Shown here one piece after another: positions 26,017-34,194 of a stretch of 64,000 bases of DNA. The stretch covers positions 81,625-145,624 of the forward strand of contig NZ_BPFZ01000007.1 in assembly GCF_030158815.1 (NCBI RefSeq), in the 5' to 3' direction. The translations under genes were made by a program, and so were the position numbers. The stretch is from Candidatus Phycosocius spiralis (GTDB lineage Bacteria; Pseudomonadota; Alphaproteobacteria; Caulobacterales; Aquidulcibacteraceae). The stretch's first letter is position 1; each line of letters starts with the position of its first letter. The notes under the pieces are model-generated. The model worked only from the letters and a program-made list of their open reading frames with translations. It ran no database searches and had not been told where the DNA came from.

Positions 26017-29000
26017 TTGACAGGATTTGTACGATTTTCGTTTGATATGGGCACAAACTCGCTAGGTTGGGCGGTATTTCTTGGGCAATATCCAAATGGT
26101 GTGAAATCTGCGCGGATCACTGGCGTAGCTGGTGTTAGCGGCGAGCTTACGGACATTTCATCGGCTGGCGTTCGAATCTACAGCGATGGCAGAAATCCAA
26201 AGGATGGGAAGTCGTTAGCGGAGATGCGGCGCGGACCCCGCGCAGCGCGGCGGCGGCGAGATCGATTTTTACAGCGTCAGCGTGGCCTAAATCGCTTGCT
26301 TAAGATCTATGGACTGTTTCCAACTTCTGTATCTGAAGGAAAAGCGCTTGCACGTCTTGACCCCCTAAAACTTCGTGCGGAAGCCCTCGAACGAGCTCTG
26401 ACGCCATATGAGCTTGGCCGCGCGATCTGGCACTTAAATCAAAGGAGGGGGTTTAAGAGCAATCGGAAGACCGACAAGGCCGATGAGAGCGGTAAGGTAA
26501 AGTCGGGACAAGCTCGCCTCAATGCTGCGCTTGAGCAAGAAGGGTTCCATACGCTAGGCCAATGGCTGTACAATCGGCGCGCACAAGGTTCTAGATTTCG
26601 CGCGACCCCAGACCCTGAGTCAAAAGCAGTCGGCAAAACTTGGTTTGAGTTTTATCCCGAGCGCGGCATGGTCGAGGATGAATTTGATATCATTTGGTCT
26701 CGACAGGCGAATTATCATCCCAGCTTAATGACTGATGTTGCACGAGACACAATTCGCAAAATGGTCTTCTTTCAACGACCGTTGAAGAAACAACAAATCG
26801 GAAAATGCACCTTCAATTCTGACGAACTTCGCGCGCCAAAAGCTTTGCCTAGTGTGGAGGCTCGAGAAATCTACGAACGACTCAATCAGTTGCGCTTTGG
26901 CTTCGGTCCGGTCCGCACTACGACTTTGGACCGTCACCAACGCGATGCATTAGCTGCCACTTTGCTCGCCGGTGACAAAGTAAGTTGGGACAAGGTCCGT
27001 CGGACTTTGAAGCTGCCTGCTGATACCCTGTTTAATCTGGAAGACACCTTAAAGGAACTGCCTTCCTCCAAAACCGCAGCTCGTATGAAAAAGCCTGATG
27101 CATTCGGGGCCAAATGGCTGAACTTCAGCCTCGCGGACCGTGATGAAATCATGTGGCGCTTTATCGACACAGAGGACGAGGCCGAGCTTGCTGCTTGGCT
27201 AGTTGAAACGCATCGATTCGAACATGAGGTGGCGAGTAAATTGGCTGCCAGCCCAACAGCTGGCCAAGACGGTTACGGCCGTCTCGGTGTTACCGCAAAT
27301 CGTAAGATACTCGAACAGTTACTCGCCGACCATCTGGCCGTGTATTCCATTGCGGCAGAGCGCGCAGGGTATCATCACAGCGATTTCAGGACGGGCGAGG
27401 TTATGGACCGACTTCCCTATTACGGAGAAGTCCTTGAACGACATATTATTGATAGTGGTCCCGAATTGCGCGAGGCGGTTGCCGCATACAAGCGCGATAA
27501 GGAAAAAAACGCCAACCGAGCCGATGGAAAAGTTCATAGCCGCAAGTTTCTGGGGGCTGGCCTAGAAGAAGCAGAGACAGGCCGTGTTCCCAATCCAACA
27601 GTGCATATTGGGCTAAACCAGCTTCGACGGGTCGTTAATCGGTTGATTGAGACTTATGGACCTCCAGACGAGATCGTCTTGGAACTCGCCCGCGAACTAA
27701 AGATGAATGATGAGCAAAAGAAAAAGGCTGATGAGGAGAATCGCAAAAACAGAAAGGCTAATGAACGCAGGCGTCTCGCGATTGAAGCGCTGAAATTACC
27801 GGTAAACGGCAAAACCTTGATGCGACATCGACTTTTCGATCTTCAAATGGTCGGAGGTATTGTTCTGTGCCCTTATTCCTTGCGTGCTATCGGACTCGAA
27901 CAAGCTCTGGGCGGGGGAGAGATCGATGTCGATCACATACTGCCGTTTTCGCGTTCATATGACGACGGCGTGGCTAACAAGATCCTATGTTATCGATCCG
28001 CGAACCAACAGAAGCGCAATCGAAGTCCAGCGGAGGCATTTGAAGGCAACGCAGAATGGCCATCCATTCTTGCAAATGCCCAGACACTTGGGAGAAGCCG
28101 CGCTTGGCGCTTTGCACCAGATGCCATGGACCGGTTCAAGGACATGGGTGGCTTTCTGGAGCGACAACTCAATGAAACAAAGCATTTGGCCAGAATTGCC
28201 CGCGCCTATTTGGAATGCTTGACACCAAATGTGTGGGTCGTCACAGGGCAGCTTACAGCTCTGATGAGAGGTAAGTGGGGTCTAAATGGCCTCTTGAACG
28301 ACGATAATCGCAAAAATCGCAACGATCACCGCCATCATGCAATCGACGCAATTACAATCGGTTGTATTTCTCGCAGTCTGCTTAATCGCCTGTCGACCGC
28401 TACTGCGCGCGCGGAGGAAAACAATCTAGAGCGCTTATTTGACGACTTCCCAGAACCAATGGCGGACTTTCGCGCGAAAGCAAAGAAGGCCGTTGAGGCC
28501 ATCATTGTGAGCCATAAGCCTGAGCATGGTAAGGGCGGTGCCCTGCATGAAGAAACGGCCTATGGGTTGAACGTGCACGAGCATGAAAAGGCGTTGGGCA
28601 ATGTCGTGCTGCGGCTGCGGTTGGATGATCTAACCGTCAAAGAAGCTGAACGGGTGCGAGATCCCGCACTTCGCAAGGTTTTTTTGGCCTTGCGCCATGA
28701 CGTTCAGTCGGATCAGAAAGCATTCACCAGGGCAGTGCAGGATTGGGCTCTGAAGCAGGCCAACGATTATGCAGCAGCTTTCCCAAATCGCCCGCATCGT
28801 CAACCGATGCAGCGGGTACGGATCCTAAAGCCCGAAGCAGCTTTGGTCCCTATCTATGATGCCAATCAAAGCAGCTTCACCAAGGGTCTCGTGCCGGCAG
28901 AAAATTATTGCGTGGATATCGTCAAAATGCGCGATGGCACTTGGAAGGGATTTGGTGCGACGATCTTTGAAGTGAACCGCAAAGATTGGCGTCCAATTTG

Positions 29001-29286
29001 GGAACGCGAGAAGCTTGGTGGGTTGTTGATGATGCGACTTCACAAGGGCGATTTGGTGGAGCTGGAGGACAGCGACGGGGTTCGGCGGGTGAAGCGGGTG
29101 GTGCGGATCGCTCCAAGCGGGGGTCGAATGTATTTGGCAACCCATTTCGAAGCGGGCAGTTTGCAAGAGAGACATGATGCACCGGACTCTGCGGATGGAT
29201 TTCGATGGGATTTGGCAAGTTTCTCCAAGTTACGTGATCGCGGCGCCAGAAAGGTAAAAATAAATGAAGTGGGATCGCCGCGGTAG
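26017..29286 (+). CDS. cas9: Type II-C CRISPR endonuclease Cas9
   Basis: Cas9 cuts DNA matched by the crRNA:tracrRNA guide. The proposed start is the TTG at 26017: AGGAG lies 7 nt upstream and this start gives a 1089-residue protein with the RuvC-I aspartate at position 10 (FSFDMGTNSLGWAVF). The frame is open 27 codons further upstream, but that extension is not Cas9-like. The arginine-rich bridge helix is RRGPRAARRRRDRFLQRQR (about 70-90). RuvC-II has EIVLELARELK (Glu556), HNH has DVDHILPFSRSYDDG (His640) with NQQKRNR (Asn663), and RuvC-III has HHAIDA (His774, Asp777). All catalytic residues are present. The compact size and lack of csn2 or cas4 fit type II-C. It is followed by cas1 at 80 nt. 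Confidence 0.97.
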   Translation: MTGFVRFSFDMGTNSLGWAVFLGQYPNGVKSARITGVAGVSGELTDISSAGVRIYSDGRNPKDGKSLAEMRRGPRAARRRRDRFLQRQRGLNRLLKIYGLFPTSVSEGKALARLDPLKLRAEALERALTPYELGRAIWHLNQRRGFKSNRKTDKADESGKVKSGQARLNAALEQEGFHTLGQWLYNRRAQGSRFRATPDPESKAVGKTWFEFYPERGMVEDEFDIIWSRQANYHPSLMTDVARDTIRKMVFFQRPLKKQQIGKCTFNSDELRAPKALPSVEAREIYERLNQLRFGFGPVRTTTLDRHQRDALAATLLAGDKVSWDKVRRTLKLPADTLFNLEDTLKELPSSKTAARMKKPDAFGAKWLNFSLADRDEIMWRFIDTEDEAELAAWLVETHRFEHEVASKLAASPTAGQDGYGRLGVTANRKILEQLLADHLAVYSIAAERAGYHHSDFRTGEVMDRLPYYGEVLERHIIDSGPELREAVAAYKRDKEKNANRADGKVHSRKFLGAGLEEAETGRVPNPTVHIGLNQLRRVVNRLIETYGPPDEIVLELARELKMNDEQKKKADEENRKNRKANERRRLAIEALKLPVNGKTLMRHRLFDLQMVGGIVLCPYSLRAIGLEQALGGGEIDVDHILPFSRSYDDGVANKILCYRSANQQKRNRSPAEAFEGNAEWPSILANAQTLGRSRAWRFAPDAMDRFKDMGGFLERQLNETKHLARIARAYLECLTPNVWVVTGQLTALMRGKWGLNGLLNDDNRKNRNDHRHHAIDAITIGCISRSLLNRLSTATARAEENNLERLFDDFPEPMADFRAKAKKAVEAIIVSHKPEHGKGGALHEETAYGLNVHEHEKALGNVVLRLRLDDLTVKEAERVRDPALRKVFLALRHDVQSDQKAFTRAVQDWALKQANDYAAAFPNRPHRQPMQRVRILKPEAALVPIYDANQSSFTKGLVPAENYCVDIVKMRDGTWKGFGATIFEVNRKDWRPIWEREKLGGLLMMRLHKGDLVELEDSDGVRRVKRVVRIAPSGGRMYLATHFEAGSLQERHDAPDSADGFRWDLASFSKLRDRGARKVKINEVGSPR

Positions 29287-29366
29287 AATTCTGATCTTAC
29301 AAAAACTCTTTCGTTCAATTCGGCACATATATTGCGTTATCCGGCCCAACCATAGGAGGTTGTGTC

Positions 29367-30308
29367 ATGTTGGGGATACCACGCATAGTCGAAATTACCA
29401 CGCCAGGCCGTCGATTGCGCCTGGATCGCGGGTTCTTGGCTGTCAATGACGGACAATCTGACATTGGCAAAATCGCTCTCGATTCGATTACTGCCTTGCT
29501 GCTGACTACTCCCGCAGTGTCAATAACTGGCCAAGCTCTTGCGGCCCTAGCAGAGCGGGGGGCGCCGGTTGTTTCGTGTGGGCCTGATTTCTGCCCATCC
29601 AGCTACCTTCTGCCAGTCTCAGGTCATCATGCACAAGGGGCTCGACTTGAGGCTCAAGCTTCTGCAAGCCTGCCTTCCAAGAAGCGTATTTGGCAACAGA
29701 TTGTCCAAGCAAAACTCACAGCTCAAGCGGATGTCTTAGCTCAGCTTGGCATATCCGATATACCCGTCCGGGCTTTGGTTAAAACCGTAACTTCTGGCGA
29801 TGCCACAAACCGCGAGGCGACCGGCGCCCAACGCTATTGGCCTCTGCTTTTTGGCAAAGGCTTCAGGCGCGATAGAGAAGAGCCGGGCATTAATGCCATG
29901 CTGAATTACGGCTACACCGTTCTGCGCGCAGCCACGGCACGCGCGATTGTTGCAGCCGGGCTCCACCCGTCATTGGGCGTTCAGCATAAAAGCAAAGGCA
30001 GCGGCTTACGCTTGTCTGACGACCTTATGGAACCATTCCGCCCTACTGTTGATTTGGTGGTCCATAGCTTGGTTAAACAAGGCCAATGCCAGGTCACAAC
30101 AGACACTAAAGCACGTTTAGTAGGTGTATTGCTTCTAGATTTTTCAACCGTTGAAGGTGTTAGTCCACTCTCAAATGTAATTGCGCGTTCAGCTGTTCAA
30201 TTGGCGCAAACCTATCTTGGTGAGAGAAAAGCGCTTTCTTTCCCGAAATCTATGGTCCCGATTTCATTTGCGAATGATAGATCAAATTTACAGGAGGATG
30301 CCGCGTGA
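29367..30308 (+). CDS. cas1: CRISPR integrase Cas1
   Basis: Cas1 with Cas2 integrates new spacers at the leader end. The 313-residue protein begins MLGIPRIVEITTPGRRLRLD, has the N-terminal beta domain and the alpha-helical catalytic domain with ATNREATGAQRYWPLLFG (catalytic Glu), NAMLNYGYTVLRAATARAIV, GLHPSLGVQHKSKGSGLRL (catalytic His) and the acidic DDLMEPFRPTVD. A strong ribosome site TAGGAGG precedes the ATG by about 7 nt. The last four bases overlap the cas2 start (GTGA). Confidence 0.97.
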   Translation: MLGIPRIVEITTPGRRLRLDRGFLAVNDGQSDIGKIALDSITALLLTTPAVSITGQALAALAERGAPVVSCGPDFCPSSYLLPVSGHHAQGARLEAQASASLPSKKRIWQQIVQAKLTAQADVLAQLGISDIPVRALVKTVTSGDATNREATGAQRYWPLLFGKGFRRDREEPGINAMLNYGYTVLRAATARAIVAAGLHPSLGVQHKSKGSGLRLSDDLMEPFRPTVDLVVHSLVKQGQCQVTTDTKARLVGVLLLDFSTVEGVSPLSNVIARSAVQLAQTYLGERKALSFPKSMVPISFANDRSNLQEDAA

Positions 30309-30637
30309 AAGCGCTTTCGGCATATCGCATCATGTGGGTGTTGACGATTTTTGATTTACCGGTGTTGACTGCCGCGCAGCGCAAAAAGGCCAATGCATTT
30401 CGAAAATATTTGCTCGACCTTGGCTTCAACATGATGCAACTTTCGGTCTATATTCAACATGCGGCGGGCAAAGAGGCTGCTGAATCATTGGCAAGTAAGG
30501 TTGGCGAACGTGTCCCAAGAGCTGGTAAAGTCGATGTATTGTTCTTTACGGACAAACAGTACGAATCGATCAAAGTCTTCCGCGGTGTGGCCGATGTTTT
30601 GCCGCCCAAAAAACCGAATCAACTTGAACTTTTTTGA
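30305..30637 (+). CDS. cas2: CRISPR-associated protein Cas2
   Basis: Cas2 is the dimeric scaffold of the Cas1-Cas2 spacer-insertion complex. The 110-residue protein has the ferredoxin-like pattern of type II Cas2: RIMWVLTIFDLPV with the conserved Asp, RKYLLDLGFNMMQLSVYIQH and VDVLFFTDKQYESI. The start is GTG, overlapping cas1 by four bases. It is the last cas gene; no csn2 or cas4 follows. The 92 nt before the array contain a terminator pointing the other way. Confidence 0.96.
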   Translation: MKALSAYRIMWVLTIFDLPVLTAAQRKKANAFRKYLLDLGFNMMQLSVYIQHAAGKEAAESLASKVGERVPRAGKVDVLFFTDKQYESIKVFRGVADVLPPKKPNQLELF

Positions 30638-30692
30638 GGTTTTCTTGGCGTGTCTCTACCATTTGATGTCCGTTTTTCGGCCTTTTGGCATC

Positions 30693-30719
30693 AAAAAACC
30701 CTCTAAAACCAGAGGGTTT
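30693..30719 (-). terminator. Minus-strand terminator between cas2 and the CRISPR array
   Basis: AAACCCTCT (30696-30704) pairs with AGAGGGTTT (30711-30719); read on the minus strand the stem is followed by a six-T run. It would stop an RNA coming from the CRISPR array, supporting right-to-left transcription of the array. It could weakly stop cas2 from the other side. Confidence 0.7.
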
Positions 30720-30729
30720 CAGAGGGTCT

Positions 30730-31623
30730 AAGCTAATCGAGAACGCGGCGTGTGCCAACCGCAACCACTGATCAGCGAGCCCTTAGCGCGGCCTTAAGCT
30801 AATCGAGAACGCGGCGTGTGCCAACCGCAACGATTGGGCGGCGCAAGAGCGATGGGGCAAGAAGCTAATCGAGAACGCGGCGTGTGCCAACCGCAACCGC
30901 AGCACGTTCAAGAGTGAGCACGCCGCAAAGCTAATCGAGAACGCGGCGTGTGCCAACCGCAACCAGGTTGCCGCCGAATACGCCAATGTTCTTAAAGCTA
31001 ATCGAGAACGCGGCGTGTGCCAACCGCAACTTAGCCGCAGATATGGCGTCGAACAGAGTTAAGCTAATCGAGAACGCGGCGTGTGCCAACCGCAACTATA
31101 TCCGCAAATGATTTTATTTTTTTTATAAGCTAATCGAGAACGCGGCGTGTGCCAACCGCAACAAGGTCAATCCAGAGTGGTTGCTTTATGGAAAGCTAAT
31201 CGAGAACGCGGCGTGTGCCAACCGCAACTACTTCTTCAAACCAGATAGTTTGAAACGGAAGCTAATCGAGAACGCGGCGTGTGCCAACCGCAACACCGCC
31301 ACAATCTTCGAGCGGTCAAAGGTGAAGCTAATCGAGAACGCGGCGTGTGCCAACCGCAACAAAATCAATCCAGAGTGGTTGCTTTATGGAAAGCTAATCG
31401 AGAACGCGGCGTGTGCCAACCGCAACGGGAACCATTGTCCATAACTTTCTTTATAGAAGCTAATCGAGAACGCGGCGTGTGCCAACCGCAACAATGTTAA
31501 TCATTCTAAAATTGTTAGTGCAAAGCTAATCGAGAACGCGGCGTGTGCCAACCGCAATTACGATCAACTCAATATGTTCTTGATGGGAAGCTAAACGAGA
31601 GAGCGCCAGTAAGCACCTTAAAA
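30730..31623 (-). CRISPR. Type II-C CRISPR array, 13 repeats plus a degenerate one, 13 spacers
   Basis: Thirteen 36-bp repeats start at 30730, 30796, 30862, 30928, 30995, 31061, 31127, 31193, 31259, 31325, 31391, 31457 and 31523; all are identical except the last base of the thirteenth. A degenerate repeat follows at 31588-31623. Spacers are 30 bp except the fourth (31) and thirteenth (29). In crRNA orientation (minus) the repeat begins GTTGCGGTTGGCAC and ends CTCGATTAGCTT. Orientation follows from the tracrRNA on minus, the terminator at the left end and a promoter at the right end. Spacers 7 (31163-31192) and 10 (31361-31390) are identical at 28 of 30 positions. TTGGCA-17-TAGCTT inside each repeat may act as a promoter. 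Confidence 0.98.
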
Positions 31624-31645
31624 TACGACATTAAAAATGGGTCAA
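31617..31645 (-). promoter_or_regulatory. Candidate leader promoter of the CRISPR array
   Basis: On the minus strand TTGACC (31645-31640) and TTTAAG (31622-31617) are spaced by 17 bp, which would start an RNA inside the degenerate repeat and run through the array to the terminator at 30693-30719. The stretch 31646-31832 between here and the tRNA is AT-rich, without a gene. Confidence 0.45.
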
Positions 31646-31832
31646 AACCCGCTAGATTTTGCTTTTAGTCCGCCTCTAGAAGTGTGCGTGCAAGTTTTTC
31701 CACAACTCACCTCACCCGCCAAAGCCTCCAATCCTTGCTAGCAAATTGGTAGCAAACCAAAAATAGGTATCTAATTAGACCTATTTTAAAACTTGACTTC
31801 GGCTATAAAATATTGATTTTTAAAGAAAAAAC

Positions 31833-31908
31833 TGGTGCCGCAAACAGGATTCGAACCTGCGACCCCATCATTACGAATGATGTGCTCTACCGACTGAGCT
31901 ATTGCGGC
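31833..31908 (-). tRNA. tRNA-Thr (anticodon CGT)
   Basis: The minus strand folds as a complete 76-nt tRNA with encoded CCA: acceptor GCCGCAA/TTGCGGC, D stem GCTC/GAGC, anticodon stem CATCA/TGATG with loop TTCGTAA (anticodon CGT, reading ACG), and T-arm GCAGG-TTCGAAT-CCTGT. A T-rich segment (TTTTTTCTTT) follows the 3' end. Its 3' end points into the accessory island, the usual orientation of tRNA-associated insertions. Confidence 0.97.
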
Positions 31909-32052
31909 CAATCTCCAGATCTGTGGACGGGCTGTTACACCGAGGCAGTCGATTGAGCAACTCTTTGTGATGACGCTCTTGCATCCAGACTGGAGCAGGC
32001 CATCTAATGCTAAGCACCATGTACGATGGTCCAAGTCTAGGAGCTTTACCCC

Positions 32053-32724
32053 ATGTTCGATGCGAATAAAATCTTTGCAGCCCTGCAACATGAATTGCCT
32101 AAAGCCATTCAAGCGATCAAGTCCGAAGGTCAAGCAGGGATCGATCGGATCAGGAGTGATCAGGATGCGAAAAATCTGGCACTTGGTGCAGGGGCTGCTG
32201 GGGTATTAGGCGGCATATTCCTATCTGGCGCGGCAGGCAAATTTGGCCGACAAGCCGCAACCTTGGGCGGAATTGCAGCGCTTGGCACTCTAGCCTATCA
32301 GGCCTATCAGAAGCATCATGGACGTTCGTCTCAAGGATCAACTCCGTCGGACTTGTTTCTGCCCAGCACACCGATGGCCCAAGAACTGGTTGGCAAAGCG
32401 ACTTTGCGGGCCATGATTGCCGCAATGAAAGCCGACGGGCACATTGAGGCAGGAGAAAAAGCTAAATTGTTTGACCATTTGGCCAAAATAGATCTCTCAG
32501 ACGCAGAGAAATCCTTCTTATTCGATGAGCTAGCCAAACCACTCGACATTCAAGAAGTGGTGCAAGATGCCACAAGCCCAGAAATGGCAGCTGAGATATA
32601 TGCAGCCTCTCTGATAGCGATCAATCCAAATGGCAAAGCGGAGAAAGTCTATTTGGCCGATCTAGCGCAGCGTCTCTCATTGAACCCAGATTTGGTTGTC
32701 AAATTGCATCAGGAAGTGGTGTAA
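32053..32724 (+). CDS. DUF533 (YebE-like, TerB-fold) protein
   Basis: The 223-residue protein has a Gly/Ala-rich hydrophobic middle (LGAGAAGVLGGIFLSGAAGK, about residues 42-80, plausibly membrane-inserted) and a C-terminal helical DUF533 domain (about 100-223) with ELVGKATLRAMIAAMKADGH, EAGEKAKLFDHLAKIDLS and a final YLADLAQRLSLNP. This is the layout of E. coli YebE, an inner-membrane protein of unknown function induced by envelope stress in some bacteria. It is divergent from tRNA-Thr. The 265 nt after it hold nothing recognisable. Confidence 0.88.
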   Translation: MFDANKIFAALQHELPKAIQAIKSEGQAGIDRIRSDQDAKNLALGAGAAGVLGGIFLSGAAGKFGRQAATLGGIAALGTLAYQAYQKHHGRSSQGSTPSDLFLPSTPMAQELVGKATLRAMIAAMKADGHIEAGEKAKLFDHLAKIDLSDAEKSFLFDELAKPLDIQEVVQDATSPEMAAEIYAASLIAINPNGKAEKVYLADLAQRLSLNPDLVVKLHQEVV

Positions 32725-32989
32725 ACCTGTTAAGGTCAACATAAGCTTGATATGATAAGCTGCCATGACAAAATCTATGGTGTGTGGCCATAAATATCAA
32801 TCCGTATAAAGATTACTCAGGTCAAGTTTCATGATGATCTGTTTCATGAACCTTTGGGCTGCCAATCTTCTTGAACTCTTCAACTACGATTTCAATTTTA
32901 GGAGCGCGAAGGCCGATCATACAGGTTTTGGGTTAAGGCTTTGGCCAAAGCCAGTTTACCTTTTGAGGACACGAAAGTTTATAGTCATG

Positions 32990-33793
32990 CTAGAAAAGAC
33001 GCCGCGCTATTGCTGGATCTCCCAGAGCTAAAAAGCCCGAGTTTTTAAAGGCTTTCTCAAATTGGCCATAAAGAAATAGCTTAGCATCCAATCCCAAAAC
33101 TTGCCCACCAGCAGCATTGAGTACTGCATCTCCGGCGGCAATGTCCCACTCCATCGTCGGACCAAAACGGGGGTAAAGGTCGCCGTCGCCGCGTGCAATC
33201 AAGCAGAATTTTAAGGACGACCCACGCATGATGCTTGCGCCTAGGTTCAGCATTGAAAGAAATGCCTTGGTTTCGGGGTCGCCATGGGAACGCGATAATA
33301 GGACCGTTAAAGCGGCTTTCGACTTGCGAACCCGCACAAGCTGCCACGCCCCATCCGCCGATACCTGCCACGCCTTTGGGTGTTCAGATCGACAATCTCC
33401 GATCCAAGATAGGCCCGTTTCAGGCATATGCACGACGCCTAAAATCGGGCGTCGCTGGCGAATCAGTGCAACATTCACGGTGTAATCCCCACCATGATCG
33501 ATAAATTCACGCGTCCCGTCCAAGGGATCTATCAGAATGAAGTCCTGATGGGGATCCTTGAGTGCCTGGGGAATTCCTTCCATTTCCTCACTTATGCATG
33601 GCCAGTCGGGCAATTGGCGCTCTAAGCCTTGTAAGAGTACAGCATTAGCAGCAAGATCGGCTTGTGTAACCGGGGAGCCATCGGGCTTAAAGTGTGCGTG
33701 AACACCTTGGGCCTTTACATCCAAAATGGCCTTACCTGCCCTGCGGCACAGCACCTCAAGTGCAAGGATGAGATCATCTTTGCTCACGTCCAT
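32990..33793 (-). CDS. cysQ: 3'(2'),5'-bisphosphate nucleotidase CysQ
   Basis: CysQ removes the 3' phosphate of PAP, the by-product of sulfate assimilation. The 267-residue protein is in the inositol-monophosphatase fold with the metal-binding SEEMEGIPQAL glutamates, IDPLDGTREFIDHGGDYTVN (the DPLDGT motif) and WDIAAGDAVLNAAGGQVLGL near the C-terminus. Length and motifs fit CysQ rather than SuhB. Its start overlaps the end of the HIT gene by 11 bases, so cysQ is the last gene of the mch-like/HIT/cysQ series on this strand. Confidence 0.92.
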   Translation of the reverse strand: MDVSKDDLILALEVLCRRAGKAILDVKAQGVHAHFKPDGSPVTQADLAANAVLLQGLERQLPDWPCISEEMEGIPQALKDPHQDFILIDPLDGTREFIDHGGDYTVNVALIRQRRPILGVVHMPETGLSWIGDCRSEHPKAWQVSADGAWQLVRVRKSKAALTVLLSRSHGDPETKAFLSMLNLGASIMRGSSLKFCLIARGDGDLYPRFGPTMEWDIAAGDAVLNAAGGQVLGLDAKLFLYGQFEKAFKNSGFLALGDPAIARRLF

Positions 33794-34194
33794 GGCAAAA
33801 GGCGTTTCACAGCTTGAATCAGGGCATCAGCGGCCCCTGTCTCATAGGGTTGGGCGGGGCTATGCCCCCATACGGGGCCGGGCCAAGCGGGGTCAGATGG
33901 CTTGCGCCCAATAATATGTACATGGAATTGGCGCACGATATTGCCCAGCGCGCCAATGTTGACCTTCTCCACACCCTCAGTCGCGGAGACGATATGACTG
34001 AGCGCCATCACCTCTGCAAAAGTTTGCATGCGCGCTTGTGCATGTAAATCATGCCATTCGGTCGCTCCTGCCAACCTCGGCACACCAATCAACCAGGCAT
34101 AACGCGCATCATTCATGACACGCACGTCGCAAATCGGCAGCGAAACCGCAAACAAAGTTTCGGCCTCAAGGCGCGGGTCAAGCACAAATGCCAT
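33784..34194 (-). CDS. HIT family protein
   Basis: The 136-residue protein carries the histidine-triad motif in the alphaproteobacterial variant: RQFHVHIIGRK, where the first His of HxHxH is replaced by Gln. Other landmarks are LPICDVRVMNDARYAWLIGV and TEGVEKVNIGALGN. HIT proteins hydrolyse or transfer nucleotides; the Q-type members are poorly studied. It starts immediately next to the MaoC-type hydratase stop and overlaps cysQ by 11 bases, suggesting one transcription unit. Confidence 0.9.
   Translation of the reverse strand: MAFVLDPRLEAETLFAVSLPICDVRVMNDARYAWLIGVPRLAGATEWHDLHAQARMQTFAEVMALSHIVSATEGVEKVNIGALGNIVRQFHVHIIGRKPSDPAWPGPVWGHSPAQPYETGAADALIQAVKRLLPWT

Noticed and set aside
30783..31500. 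Open reading frames across the CRISPR array with repeated ANRERGVCQPQ or LIENAACANRN units
   Set aside because: They are translations of the 36-bp repeats in frames without stops; the array explains them fully.
31833..31908. Use of the tRNA-Thr 3' end as an attachment site with a second copy on the left of the island
   Set aside because: I saw no copy of the tRNA 3' sequence near 22.7-23.1 kb and no integrase, so no att site is annotated.
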